A DNA stretch of 64,000 nucleotides from NCBI RefSeq assembly GCF_030930995.1, contig NZ_CP133217.1, forward strand, positions 2,408,001 to 2,472,000, written 5' to 3'. The DNA comes from Thiothrix subterranea (lineage in GTDB: Bacteria > Pseudomonadota > Gammaproteobacteria > Thiotrichales > Thiotrichaceae). The translations under genes were made by a program, and so were the position numbers. Below the pieces are notes generated by a model. The model ran no database searches, was not told the DNA's origin, and was given only the letters and a program-made list of their open reading frames with translations. This document shows, piece by piece, positions 1 through 8,972 of this stretch; position 1 is the stretch's first letter, and each line of letters begins with the position of its first letter.

Positions 1-1064
1 AAGTTGGGGTCGAGCGCCAATGCGATACTGGCTTCGATAAAGGCAGCAGTGTCGTCCAGCGGTATGCCCATACCGTTGATGCCGCTGCGCAAGTGTTCAT
101 GGGCGGCGGCGTAATCGAAGGTCACGACCGGCAGGCCACTGGCCATTGCTTCCAGCACCACATTGCCGAAAGTTTCGCTGGTGCTGGGGTAGAGGAACAA
201 GTCGCCGCTGGCATAGTGTTCTGCCAAGGCTGTGCCGGTTTGCATCCCGACGAACAGGCAATCGGGATGCATGTCTTGCAGGCGTTTGCGTTCCGGGCCA
301 TCGCCGACCAGCAGGAAACGCGCATCGGGGAGGTGTTGCTGGATGGCCCGAAAGGCGCTGAAGGCCAGATCAAGGTTTTTTTCCGGCGACATGCGTGATA
401 CCAGTGTGACCAGCAATTGTTCCGGGCGAATGCCGAGTTGGGTGCGCAAGGTGTCGCTGCGGCGTTGCGGGTTGAAGCGTTCCACGTCAATGCCGCGATC
501 CAGAATGCCGAGTTTGGTGTAACCGTTGGCGCTCAGTTGTTGCTGCAATTCGCGGGTCGGCACGAGTGTGACCAGCGTCTGGTTATGGACGTGGCGCAAA
601 TAACGTTTCGCCAGATTGAAAAACCCACTCAGGCGGTAATAGCGGCTGTACTGGTCAAAATTGGTGTGAAAGTCGCTGATGACGGGGATGCCCAGTTTTT
701 TTGCGGCCTTCATCGCGGAATAACCCAACGGGCCTTCGGTAACGATTTGCACGATGTCGGGGCGCTGCTTTTTCCACAGGCGTTTGAGGGCGTGGTATTG
801 CGGGAAGCCCAAGCGAACTTCCTTGTAAAATGGGAGTGTCAGTCCATTGACGAGGTGTTCCTGAAAGAGTGCTTCGCGTTGCGGTTTTTCGTGTGCCGTT
901 TGGCGGGGGCGCACCAACTGGATGTGGTAGCCACCGCGTGTGCGCAAACCTGCCACCATGCGACTGATGGAATGCGCCACCCCGTTGATTTCTGGCGGCC
1001 ACGTTTCCGTGACGACGCTCAGGTGAGTGTGGTTGCTGACAAGTTGAAGGCGGGCGTTTGACAC
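1..1064 (-). CDS. GT4 family glycosyltransferase (3' end cut by window)
   Basis: Reading the minus strand from a GTG at 1064 gives an open frame that runs off the left edge (at least 354 residues). The N-terminus carries TETWPPEINGVAHS, the start typical of GT-B glycosyltransferases such as the MgtA-like alpha-mannosyltransferases. The donor-binding half has VSRMSPEKN, LVGDGPER and the C-terminal EX7E-type segment SETFGNVVLEAMASGLPVV. Such enzymes move a sugar from a nucleotide donor to a lipid or glycan acceptor at the cytosolic face of the membrane. Acceptor and sugar cannot be read from the sequence. The start lacks a clear ribosome-binding site. The gene lies downstream of phoB on the same strand with a 99 bp gap. 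Confidence 0.88.
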   Translation of the reverse strand, partial: MSNARLQLVSNHTHLSVVTETWPPEINGVAHSISRMVAGLRTRGGYHIQLVRPRQTAHEKPQREALFQEHLVNGLTLPFYKEVRLGFPQYHALKRLWKKQRPDIVQIVTEGPLGYSAMKAAKKLGIPVISDFHTNFDQYSRYYRLSGFFNLAKRYLRHVHNQTLVTLVPTRELQQQLSANGYTKLGILDRGIDVERFNPQRRSDTLRTQLGIRPEQLLVTLVSRMSPEKNLDLAFSAFRAIQQHLPDARFLLVGDGPERKRLQDMHPDCLFVGMQTGTALAEHYASGDLFLYPSTSETFGNVVLEAMASGLPVVTFDYAAAHEHLRSGINGMGIPLDDTAAFIEASIALALDPN

Positions 1065-1163
1065 AAAAATACACGTCTCATAGTGAATACCCTGATGATT
1101 TTGCAGGTTTAATGCTGCAAGACAGTGACGTTTTTGTGACGGTTAGATGTCATCTGACAAGGC

Positions 1164-1850
1164 TTATACCGTGGGTGAAAACCGATAGCCTGCCCCGCGC
1201 ACGGTCTGGATGTAATGCTCAAAACCGTGCGTTGCCAGTGTTTTGCGCAAGCGCAGAATGTGTACGTCTACGGTGCGTTCTTCCACGTATACATTGCGTC
1301 CCCAAGCGTTGTCCAGCAATTGTTCGCGGCTGTATACGCGGTCAGGGTGTTGCATGAAAAATTTCAGCAAGCGGAATTCGGTGGGGCCAAACTCGAGTTC
1401 TTGACCATCAGCGGTGACGCGGTGGCTGAGCGGGTCGAGGGTTAACCCGGCAAATTCGAGCATTTCCGCTGGTTGGGAATGGCGGGTACGGCGCAATACG
1501 GCCTGAATTCGCACCACTAATTCGGCTGGAGAAAACGGTTTGCTGATATAATCGTCGATGCCCGCCTGAAAGCCGGAAATGCGGTCGGTTTCTTCGTTAC
1601 GGGCGGTCAGCATAATGACCGGAATGTCTTGGGTATTGCCGTCGCGTTGTAGGCGTTTGACCAGTTCTATGCCACTCATGCCGGGCAGCATCCAGTCCAT
1701 CAGAATCAGTTCCGGGCGCTGGCGGTGAATGGCGGTGTAGGCTTGTTCGGCGGATTCGGCTTCGTGCAGGGTGAAACCGGCACGCCCCAAAGCAAAGCCG
1801 ACCATTTTGCGGATCGGCTGCTCGTCTTCAACGATCAATATGTTGCTCAT
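1164..1850 (-). CDS. phoB: Phosphate regulon response regulator PhoB
   Basis: This 228-residue OmpR/PhoB-family regulator has an N-terminal receiver domain with acidic pocket E8/D9, phospho-acceptor D52 in [10 protein letters not shown] and K104. A C-terminal winged helix ends in [13 protein letters not shown] and [10 protein letters not shown], close to PhoB. PhoB normally answers the kinase PhoR and activates phosphate-starvation genes; no phoR is next to it here, though it could lie beyond the left neighbour. The start [10 protein letters not shown] is chosen over a longer upstream frame because an AGG lies 8 bases before it and receiver domains start this way. A Pho-box-like site upstream suggests autoregulation. 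Confidence 0.9.
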   Translation of the reverse strand: MSNILIVEDEQPIRKMVGFALGRAGFTLHEAESAEQAYTAIHRQRPELILMDWMLPGMSGIELVKRLQRDGNTQDIPVIMLTARNEETDRISGFQAGIDDYISKPFSPAELVVRIQAVLRRTRHSQPAEMLEFAGLTLDPLSHRVTADGQELEFGPTEFRLLKFFMQHPDRVYSREQLLDNAWGRNVYVEERTVDVHILRLRKTLATHGFEHYIQTVRGAGYRFSPTV

Positions 1851-1899
1851 GTGAAACCTGTATGAATTTCCTTTTACAGGCACATTTAACCGTAGGCGT

Positions 1900-1917
1900 G
1901 TGTCAGTTCTGTGACAG
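1900..1917 (-). promoter_or_regulatory. Candidate Pho box upstream of phoB
   Basis: Read on the minus strand the site is CTGTCAC-AGAA-CTGACAC: two 7-base direct repeats with a 4-base spacer, close to the CTGTCAT-N4-CTGTCAY Pho-box consensus. It lies 50 bases before the phoB start and overlaps the stop codon of the upstream gene. A TTAAAT about ten bases downstream could be the -10. Binding by PhoB is inferred. Confidence 0.6.
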
Positions 1918-2313
1918 GTTACTGACTTTATTGGGTGTTTGAGACTCTTCGCGGGTGATTTCCAGCGGATGGGACGCATCGGCGTAATCGTGATAACCGC
2001 GTAGGCTTTGGTTATGGTTGTTGTCTTCGTCGAGAATCAGGTAGAGGCGGTGTTCCTGTTGAGCGTCTTGCAAATACAAAAACGGGGCGGTGGCGAGTTG
2101 CCCGTAAAAATATTCGGGCGTGGTGTCGGTGTAGGTTTTACCGTCGATGGTGAATTCGGCAGCTTGTGGCGTGATAGTCAGGGATAAGTCAGGGCTGTGC
2201 CATTCGCCGCTATACGCACTTTTGCCAGCGGCAGATACCACGGGTGATAAAGTGGTGGTGAGTAAGCAAGCGCACGCAAGCGCCACGGACTTGAACCGTT
2301 GTTCCTTTTTCAT
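1903..2313 (-). CDS. Secreted hypothetical protein
   Basis: This 136-residue protein has an N-terminal signal peptide (MKKEQRF, a hydrophobic run, then VVSAAG as likely cleavage region) and should be periplasmic or exported. The mature part is mostly predicted beta, with an acidic stretch [10 protein letters not shown] do not recognise a family. An AGGAG lies just before the ATG. It is transcribed toward phoB, and its last codons overlap the candidate Pho box, so phoB may also be read from this gene's promoter. Confidence 0.7.
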   Translation of the reverse strand: MKKEQRFKSVALACACLLTTTLSPVVSAAGKSAYSGEWHSPDLSLTITPQAAEFTIDGKTYTDTTPEYFYGQLATAPFLYLQDAQQEHRLYLILDEDNNHNQSLRGYHDYADASHPLEITREESQTPNKVSNLSQN

Positions 2314-2401
2314 GATGTTCTCCTAGCGATTTGGGTATTATTCGTTTAAAACTAGTTTAGTTGATTTATACCGATAAAGGGAAATCAGGAAGCATGAAAT
2401 C

Positions 2402-3655
2402 ATGACAATGATCACAACCACTCGCGAGCGTTGGGCTTGGGCGTTTTATGACTGGGCAAACTCGGCTTTTATCACCACGGTGATGGTGGCGTTTTTTCCG
2501 ATTTTCTTCCGGCAGTATTGGGCAAACGATTTGCCCTCGGAAGATATTACCTTGCGTTTGGGGACGGCGAATGCGCTGGCGAGTCTGTCGATTATGTTAC
2601 TCGCGCCGTTTTTGGGAACTGTTGCCGATCAGGGCGGAATTAAAAAGCCGATGATGGCGGGTTTTGTGACCTTGGGCGTGTGCGCGACTTTGGGCTTGAC
2701 CTTGGTGGGGGAAAGCCAGTGGCAGTGGGCGATGTTTGCGTTTGTGCTGGCAGTGGTGGGTTTTTTGGGGGCGAATATTTTCTACGATGCATTGCTGGTG
2801 GATGTGGCGGAAGAAAAGGATTTTAACCGCGTGTCGGCGCTGGGTTATGGCTTAGGGTATTTGGGTGGCGGTTTGCTGTTTGCGTTGTGTGTATTGCTGA
2901 CCTTGAAACCAGCGTGGTTTGGGTTGGCGGATACCATTACGGCGGTGCGTTGGGCGTTTGGGGTGACGGCGGTATGGTGGGCGCTGTTTTCGATTCCGTT
3001 GTGGTGGTGGGTGCGGGAGCGTGCACCTGTGCAGGCAGTGCGTCCGCCGCTATTTACCTTGTTGCGGCAGTCGGTAACGCAATTGCGGGAGACGTTTCGG
3101 CATATTCGGCAGTTGCGGGTGGTGTGGCTGTTTTTGTTGGCGTATTGGTTTTACATCGACGGGGTGGATACGGTGATCTTGATGTCGGTGGATTACGGGA
3201 AGGCGCTGGGATTTGCGGATGACAGTTTGATTACGGCATTGTTGATTACGCAATTTATTGCGTTTCCGGCGGCGTTGGCGTTTGGGTGGATTGGGAATCG
3301 GATCGGGGCGAAACGCGGTATTTTGGTGGGGCTGGCGGGGTATGTGGGGATTACGGTGATGGCTTCGCAGATGACGGATGCGCGGGAGTTTTATTTGCTG
3401 GCGGGTGCGGTAGGTTTGGTGCAGGGCGGGGTGCAGGCGTTGAGCCGTTCCTTGTATGCGAGTTTAATTCCGCAGGATCAGGCAGCCGAGTTTTTCGGTT
3501 TTTACAATATGTTGGGTAAGTTTGCGGCGATTCTAGGGCCGTTGCTGGTGGCTTGGGTCGGGGCATTGACGAATTCACCCCGCTTGGGTTTGCTCGCAGT
3601 GTTGTTGCTGTTTGGGTTGGGCGCTTGGTTATTGTGGAAAGTGCCGCGTCGGTAG
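2402..3655 (+). CDS. MFS transporter, UMF1/Atg22-like family
   Basis: This is a 417-residue polytopic membrane protein with about 12 hydrophobic segments. The opening ERWAWAFYDWANSAFITTVMVAFFPIFF is typical of the UMF1/Atg22-like branch of the major facilitator superfamily, as is VSALGYGLGYLGGGLLF. Yeast Atg22 exports amino acids from the vacuole; bacterial substrates are mostly unknown, so none is assigned. An AGGAAG precedes the start. The gene is divergent from the secreted protein on its left, and a strong hairpin spans its stop codon. Confidence 0.88.
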   Translation: MTMITTTRERWAWAFYDWANSAFITTVMVAFFPIFFRQYWANDLPSEDITLRLGTANALASLSIMLLAPFLGTVADQGGIKKPMMAGFVTLGVCATLGLTLVGESQWQWAMFAFVLAVVGFLGANIFYDALLVDVAEEKDFNRVSALGYGLGYLGGGLLFALCVLLTLKPAWFGLADTITAVRWAFGVTAVWWALFSIPLWWWVRERAPVQAVRPPLFTLLRQSVTQLRETFRHIRQLRVVWLFLLAYWFYIDGVDTVILMSVDYGKALGFADDSLITALLITQFIAFPAALAFGWIGNRIGAKRGILVGLAGYVGITVMASQMTDAREFYLLAGAVGLVQGGVQALSRSLYASLIPQDQAAEFFGFYNMLGKFAAILGPLLVAWVGALTNSPRLGLLAVLLLFGLGAWLLWKVPRR

Positions 3656-3664
3656 CGGCACTTT
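3638..3664 (+). terminator. Hairpin across the end of the MFS gene
   Basis: A 10-base perfect stem, AAAGTGCCGC and GCGGCACTTT, encloses a 7-base loop and contains the stop codon. A short T run is part of the 3' arm. It sits between convergent genes and could terminate both. Confidence 0.55.
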
Positions 3665-3683
3665 CGCACTCAAGCGATAGCAA

Positions 3684-3944
3684 TCAAGCCGCGCATTGTT
3701 CGCGCTTGATTTGCTTTACGGCATGAAGCGGGGCTTGTGCGGGGTGTGGTCTGCCGACACAGCGTCCGCTTTCGTCGTAATGGTAGATAAGTGAACCCTT
3801 TTGGATGCTGACGGTATTGGCGGTGAAGCTCTTGAGACCGTCTTCAGGCCAGCGTCCGGGGGCGGATACTGAAGTGATTTGTTTGCCATTATGGTCGTAA
3901 ATATAAATTAACGTACCTTTTTGAACAGCTTTGCCGATACTCAT
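3684..3944 (-). CDS. Small hypothetical protein with internal duplication
   Basis: This 86-residue protein is built from two similar units: VQKGTLIYIYDHNGKQITS near residues 7-25 and IQKGSLIYHYDESGRCVG near 47-64. Each looks like a short beta hairpin ending in an Asp/Gly turn, resembling single SH3-like or YD-repeat strands. The tail is basic and contains a Cys. No signal peptide is visible. A GGAAAT precedes the ATG. The family is not recognised; the duplication and good ribosome-binding site support a real gene. Confidence 0.62.
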   Translation of the reverse strand: MSIGKAVQKGTLIYIYDHNGKQITSVSAPGRWPEDGLKSFTANTVSIQKGSLIYHYDESGRCVGRPHPAQAPLHAVKQIKREQCAA

Positions 3945-4161
3945 GTGTATTTCCTCGTCCTAGTAGTCATGTGTTTTTAATTATGGATATTGCGCTTCGG
4001 TTTTTACCCAGCAATTTATCATAACAGTGAATGGGTAATGGTTGGAATCGGATAAACGTAGGGTTTCCCCTCAGGTGTCTAGGCGTTTTAATGGATGGGT
4101 GGCATTGTGACAGCTTTTATCATAAAATAAGTTTATATAAACGAATTTTAATTAGAAAATA

Positions 4162-7100
4162 GTGGGCTTTTTTGTGTGTAATTTTAATATTTCTGTCATT
4201 AAGGCAGCGCTGTGGGCGTGGTTAGGGGCTTTAACGTGGGTCTTGCTGTTGGGCATTCAGCCGGTATTCGCGGCGGGTTCGGATTTATTGATTAGCAAGC
4301 AGGTGAGCACTACCACGCCAGCGGCGGGTGAAACGTTCACGTATACGCTGCGTTATCGGTGCGCGAATATCACCGAGCTGTATTGTGCGACACCGACGCT
4401 TACCGACAGCGTGCCTGCTCCCTTGAAAATAGTCAGTTATACGCCGATGGGAGGCAGTGTCGCGGCAGTTTCAATGGTCGATAAAACCTTGAGTTGGCGC
4501 TTAGCTACCCCGTTTGAAAGTTTGCCGGAAGGCGTGCCAGCCGATGGTTTAGCCGCCGGTTCGACGGGAATTCTCAAGGTGCAAGTGAAGTTTCCTACGT
4601 GTGGGAGTGCTGCACCGCCAGCCGTCGTCAGCAATGTGGCAAGCGCGGCGAGTGGTGGGGTGACTACTACTTCGATTGCGCCGGACGTTATTGTGCCAGC
4701 GGGAATTGATGCGCCATGCCCGACCCCACCGCCCGCACCCAGCCCCGGCTTTACGAAAACGGGGAGTGCGGCATTTGTGCAGCCGGGCGGTTTGGAACGT
4801 TGGAGCGTGAATCTGCCCACCAGTGAGACCGCTTACACGGTGGTGGAAACATTGCCAGCGGGGACACAGGTGGAACGAGCAACCGCGTCGAATACCCCTA
4901 AACTGATGAATTACCCGGAAGTGGATTGCAGTGCCACGGGTACGGGGGCGTTTCACCCCTTGAATTTGCCAGTGTCGGATTGGGCGGAAGCCGAATTCGC
5001 CGCAGGTCGGGCGGGTGATTTGCACGATGCAGTGGGGAATCTGACCGGGTGTGTGGCAACGCGCTTGCCATCGGGGATGCTGGTGACATCCATCAAGCGT
5101 TTGCGTTGGGTGGTGAGCGCGAACCTTGCCAAACAAACGTTGGATGTGCGGCTGGTGGTGGATACGGATTATGTGGGTGACGGATTGCGCAATTGCGTGG
5201 AATCGTCGTTGCACGGCACGAGTTGTGCGCCTCTGGTGCCGGTAGTTGGGCAGGGTGAGCCGATCTTGAGCCTTAGCAAAATTACCCCGACGGGCGGTGT
5301 GGCGTCACCGGATGGTTCGACGGTGGTGTATACCGTACCCGTTTGGCAACCGGTTGTCGCGCCTGCGCCCGCCAGCAATGATTACGTCTATCGCGTCTCG
5401 TTGGCGGTGGATGAATTATCGGGAACCGGCACGCAATACCCGATTTTGGAAGATATATTGCCCGCGAGTTTGGATTATGTCACAGGGCAAGCGGGCAATT
5501 GGTGGCGGGTTGCCGTGCCAAATAACGGGGTAACGACGGAACAAACGGCGTGTCAGATACCGCGTTTCAGCCGTAGCGTGCAAGCGGATGGGCGGGTGAA
5601 ATTGCGCTGGGAATTCCCCGGTTGTCAGTTACCGGTAGGGTTGTCAGATACGGGCATGGCGGTGTATTTCAGTGCCAGAATTCGCCCCGGTGTGTTGGCG
5701 GGAACGGTTGTGACCAATGTGGCGCAATTTTCGACGGGCGATTACCCGCAAGTGACATGTGTAAACGGTGCGGATGCGGGCAAGACTGCGCGGGCATTTT
5801 GCCGTTCCAGCAATCTGAATTTCAATGTGCCGCAATTGACGACGGTGGACAGCGTGAAATGGGTACAGGGTGAGCTGGACAGTACGTTGAGCCGTTTTCC
5901 GAATACGGGCAAGACGGGGTTGAGCGGGGTGGGAACGTATGTGCTGGAAATTCGCAATACTGGCAATGTGACCAATACGGCGGTGGAGGTGCGTGATGTT
6001 TTGCCTGTCGTGGGTGATACCGCGTTGGTAACAGGCGGAGCGCGTGGGTCACAGTGGAGTTTGGTGCTGGCGGGTGAGATTAGCCTGCAACGGATTGGCA
6101 GTGATGGCGCGGTGACGGCATTGACAGCGGCTGACGTGCCTGCTGGGGTTCAATACGCGGCAAATAATGCGGAATTTCAGTTTATGGCCTTGCCAAGCGG
6201 TGGGTTGCAACCGGGGGAAAAGTTGCGTATCACTGTGCCGGTGCGTCAGTTGGCGAGTGAATCAACGCCCATGAGTGGCAGCATTGCATGGAATAGCTTT
6301 GCGTATACAGCGAGTTATTACGATACCGTTACCAAAACCACCGAAACTTTGTTAACGACTGAGCCGCCCAAGGTGGGGTTAGTGATGGTGGATACCGCAA
6401 CGGTGGCAGGCTTGAGTGGCACGCTGTGGTTTGATGACAACGGCGATAAGCAAAAAACAGCGGATGAAGCGGCAATCGAAGGTGTGACTGTGCGGGTGTA
6501 TGACGGCGCAACGTTGGTGGCAGAAACATTGACGGATGCTGCTGGTTATTACGCTATTTGGGGTTTGTCGCCCAATACGGTTTACCGCATTGCACTGGAT
6601 AAGCCGGATGATTATTTGGTGGGTAATCCGCTGGCAGGAATACCGTCGCAAGGCATTGCGGAAGCGGGTTCGGGCGCGGCGGGGAGCATGGCTGCGGGTT
6701 ATGATCTGGGTGTTGCGCTACCTGCATCCTTGGGCGATAGGGTGTGGTGGGATGCCAACGGTGATGGGGTGCAGGATGCCGATGAAACGGGAGTCGCGGG
6801 GGTGACAGTCGCGTTGCATTCTGCTGATGGGGCAGTGGTGGCGAGTACTCAGACGAATGCGGCGGGGCTGTATGAGTTTGAGTCCGTGTTGCCCGGTGAT
6901 TATTACTTGGTGTTTAGTGGGTTTCCTGCGGGGTATGTGCCAACAGCCAGTGGCATGAGCGGCAATGCGCAAACCGATAGTGATGCGGATGCGGTGGGCA
7001 AAACGCCGGTGTTTGCGTTGGTGGCGGGCGCACACGCGCATTCGTGGGATTTGGGCTTGACCTTGCCTCAGCAAACCGATTTGAGTTTGAGCAAAAGCGT

Positions 7101-7332
7101 GAATAAGCCGCAGGTGAAACGGGGTGAGGCGGTGGTGTATACGCTGGTGGTAAGCAATACGGGGGCGCATGACGCAAATGGGGTGCAAATTCACGATTTG
7201 TTGCCTGCTGGTTTGGCGTTCCAGAGTGCGAGTCCGTTGGGGGAATACGATCCGCTGACGGGGGTGTGGCAGGTGGGCTGGTTGGCAGCGCAGCAAAGTC
7301 GGCAATTGCAGATTACGGCGCAGGTGCGATAA
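4162..7332 (+). CDS. Large exported DUF11/SdrD-B repeat protein
   Basis: This 1056-residue protein starts at GTG; a Shine-Dalgarno is weak, and another GTG lies four codons in. A signal peptide ends near PVFAAGSD. DUF11-type repeats occur from about residue 40, with motifs such as ETFTYTLRYRC, and a final one spans about 973-1056 (VNKPQVKRGEAVVYTLVVSNTG). Between them two SdrD B-like Ca-binding domains lie at about 745-835 (LWFDDNGDKQKTADE) and 855-965 (VWWDANGDGVQDADE). These Ig-like modules build long surface or matrix proteins. No LPXTG, PEP-CTERM or GlyGly-CTERM tail is present, so it may be released or held by other means. Confidence 0.82.
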   Translation: MGFFVCNFNISVIKAALWAWLGALTWVLLLGIQPVFAAGSDLLISKQVSTTTPAAGETFTYTLRYRCANITELYCATPTLTDSVPAPLKIVSYTPMGGSVAAVSMVDKTLSWRLATPFESLPEGVPADGLAAGSTGILKVQVKFPTCGSAAPPAVVSNVASAASGGVTTTSIAPDVIVPAGIDAPCPTPPPAPSPGFTKTGSAAFVQPGGLERWSVNLPTSETAYTVVETLPAGTQVERATASNTPKLMNYPEVDCSATGTGAFHPLNLPVSDWAEAEFAAGRAGDLHDAVGNLTGCVATRLPSGMLVTSIKRLRWVVSANLAKQTLDVRLVVDTDYVGDGLRNCVESSLHGTSCAPLVPVVGQGEPILSLSKITPTGGVASPDGSTVVYTVPVWQPVVAPAPASNDYVYRVSLAVDELSGTGTQYPILEDILPASLDYVTGQAGNWWRVAVPNNGVTTEQTACQIPRFSRSVQADGRVKLRWEFPGCQLPVGLSDTGMAVYFSARIRPGVLAGTVVTNVAQFSTGDYPQVTCVNGADAGKTARAFCRSSNLNFNVPQLTTVDSVKWVQGELDSTLSRFPNTGKTGLSGVGTYVLEIRNTGNVTNTAVEVRDVLPVVGDTALVTGGARGSQWSLVLAGEISLQRIGSDGAVTALTAADVPAGVQYAANNAEFQFMALPSGGLQPGEKLRITVPVRQLASESTPMSGSIAWNSFAYTASYYDTVTKTTETLLTTEPPKVGLVMVDTATVAGLSGTLWFDDNGDKQKTADEAAIEGVTVRVYDGATLVAETLTDAAGYYAIWGLSPNTVYRIALDKPDDYLVGNPLAGIPSQGIAEAGSGAAGSMAAGYDLGVALPASLGDRVWWDANGDGVQDADETGVAGVTVALHSADGAVVASTQTNAAGLYEFESVLPGDYYLVFSGFPAGYVPTASGMSGNAQTDSDADAVGKTPVFALVAGAHAHSWDLGLTLPQQTDLSLSKSVNKPQVKRGEAVVYTLVVSNTGAHDANGVQIHDLLPAGLAFQSASPLGEYDPLTGVWQVGWLAAQQSRQLQITAQVR

Positions 7333-7347
7333 GACTATACTGCGGCG

Positions 7348-8241
7348 ATGCAACATTCATTTCTTGATCGGTTTTCCCCTTATCTGCTGCTGGTGCTGAC
7401 GATTTCGTTCTGGGCGGGTAATTTTAATTTGGCACGGGCTATCCATGCCGATGTGCCGCCGTTGGGCTTGTCGTTTTGGCGCTGGGCGGTGGCGGCGTTG
7501 ATTTTATTGCCGTTTGCGTGGAGTTCGATGCGGGCGGCATTGCCATTGGCGCGGAAACATTGGCGTTTGGTGCTGGCGTTGGCGGTGTTGGGGATTGCGG
7601 GTTTCAACAGTCTGGTGTATGTCGGGTTGCAAACCACGACGGCAACGAATGGGGTGTTGCTGCAATCGGTTACACCGATCACGATGATTTTGCTGGCGGG
7701 CTTGGTGCTGCATGAAAAGAGTACGTTGGCGCAATGGCTGGGGATTGGCGTTTCGTTGGTGGGCGTGTTGGTGATTATTACCAAGGCGGATTGGCAGGTA
7801 GTGCAGCAGTTGGCGTTTAATCGCGGTGATGTGTGGATTGTGTTGGCGACGTTGGATTGGTCGTTGTATACGGTGTTGCTGCGTAAATTGCCGGATGGCT
7901 TGAAGGGCTTGCCGATTTTGGGGTTTACGGTGAGTTTGGGGGCGTTGGTGATTTTGCCGCTGTATGTGTATGAAAGTTTGACGTTTCAGACCATGCCGTT
8001 CACGGCGGTGAGTGTGGCGAGTATTGCGTATGTGGCGGTGTTTCCGTCGTTGTTGGCGTATATGTTTTGGAATCATGCCACACAAAAGCTGGGTGTGAGT
8101 CGCACGGGGCAGTTCAGCCATTTGATGCCGGTGTTTGGGATTTTGTTGGCGACGCTGTTGCTGGGGGAACGCTTGCAGTTGTTTCATGCGCTGGGAATGG
8201 GGTTAGTGGCGGTGGGGTTGATTCTGACGAATAGAAAATAA
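7348..8241 (+). CDS. EamA/DMT family permease
   Basis: This 297-residue protein has ten hydrophobic segments in two similar halves, the layout of the drug/metabolite transporter (EamA) family. Typical pieces are SFWAGNFNLARAI near the start, LGLSFWRWAVAALILLPF, and the second-half LLLGERLQLFHALGMGLVAVGLIL. Members usually export amino acids or other metabolites from the cytoplasm; the substrate cannot be told. It starts 15 bases after the surface-protein stop and could be cotranscribed with it. No strong Shine-Dalgarno is visible. Confidence 0.88.
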   Translation: MQHSFLDRFSPYLLLVLTISFWAGNFNLARAIHADVPPLGLSFWRWAVAALILLPFAWSSMRAALPLARKHWRLVLALAVLGIAGFNSLVYVGLQTTTATNGVLLQSVTPITMILLAGLVLHEKSTLAQWLGIGVSLVGVLVIITKADWQVVQQLAFNRGDVWIVLATLDWSLYTVLLRKLPDGLKGLPILGFTVSLGALVILPLYVYESLTFQTMPFTAVSVASIAYVAVFPSLLAYMFWNHATQKLGVSRTGQFSHLMPVFGILLATLLLGERLQLFHALGMGLVAVGLILTNRK

Positions 8242-8266
8242 GTTTTGCGGCGGTTTTTAGCCCTGC

Positions 8267-8289
8267 TTTCGTGTACACTGTTTTCGTGT
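8267..8289 (+). promoter_or_regulatory. Candidate toxin-antitoxin operator
   Basis: TTTCGTGT occurs at 8267-8274 and again at 8282-8289, and the first overlaps the perfect palindrome GTGTACAC at 8271-8278. It lies just before the antitoxin ribosome-binding site, where autorepression by antitoxin-toxin complexes normally occurs. Function is inferred. Confidence 0.45.
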
Positions 8290-8308
8290 GAATTTGGGAG
8301 GTTGCAAA

Positions 8309-8545
8309 ATGCGTAATGTAACATTGAGTGCTGATGAGCATTTGATTGAAGTGGCGCGGGAAAAAGCACGGCAGAGAAAAACCACTTTGAATGCAGAATT
8401 TCGTAAGTGGTTGCAGCAATATGCGAATACCCGTTCTGAGGCACAGCGGCGGGTACAGGCTTATCGTGAACTGATGCAAGAGTTGTCAGTAGTTTCGAGT
8501 GGTGGACGTAAGTTTAGCCGGGATGATATGAATGAGCGCCGTTAG
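8309..8545 (+). CDS. VapB-like antitoxin
   Basis: This 78-residue protein begins MRNVTLSADEHLIEVA, a ribbon-helix-helix type N-terminus, followed by a charged helical tail that would wrap the toxin. The start is set by GGGAGG eight bases upstream; a longer frame from 8288 has no such site. Its 3' end overlaps the toxin gene by 14 bases, the classic antitoxin-first arrangement. By analogy it neutralises the PIN toxin and represses its own promoter. Confidence 0.75.
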   Translation: MRNVTLSADEHLIEVAREKARQRKTTLNAEFRKWLQQYANTRSEAQRRVQAYRELMQELSVVSSGGRKFSRDDMNERR

Positions 8546-8972
8546 TTTTTTTCTTGATACCAATGTGTTGGTGTATACCTTTGATAAGTCTGCGCCAGAC
8601 AAACAGGCTAAAGCCAGTACCTTGTTGGAACAGGCGTTACTGGGTGAGGGATGCATCAGTTTTCAGGTGATTCAGGAGTTTTTGAATCTGGCATTGCGGA
8701 AGTTTGACCCGCCGATGACGGAGGCGCAGGCAAAACGCTATTTGCAAACGACACTCGAACCGCTGTGCTTGATTTATGCTGATAGTGAGTTATATCGCAA
8801 AGCGTTGGATATGCGTGAGCGTTGGCGCTTTAGTTTTTATGATTCGGTGATTGTCGCCGCAGCGGTGGAAGCAGGATGCAGTATTTTGTACAGCGAAGAT
8901 CTGCAACATAACCAAAAGATTGGCACACTGACGATCATTAACCCCTTTTTGCAGGAAGCTAACCATGAATAA
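8532..8972 (+). CDS. PIN-domain toxin, VapC type
   Basis: This 146-residue protein has the acidic residues of a PIN ribonuclease in order: D9 in [11 protein letters not shown]49 in [10 protein letters not shown]104 in [12 protein letters not shown], and E122/D123 in [11 protein letters not shown] toxins of toxin-antitoxin modules cut tRNA or rRNA in a metal-dependent way. All expected catalytic residues are present, so it is probably active. It overlaps the antitoxin by 14 bases upstream and the DUF1186 gene by 8 bases downstream. The RNA target is unknown. Confidence 0.85.
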   Translation: MSAVSFFLDTNVLVYTFDKSAPDKQAKASTLLEQALLGEGCISFQVIQEFLNLALRKFDPPMTEAQAKRYLQTTLEPLCLIYADSELYRKALDMRERWRFSFYDSVIVAAAVEAGCSILYSEDLQHNQKIGTLTIINPFLQEANHE

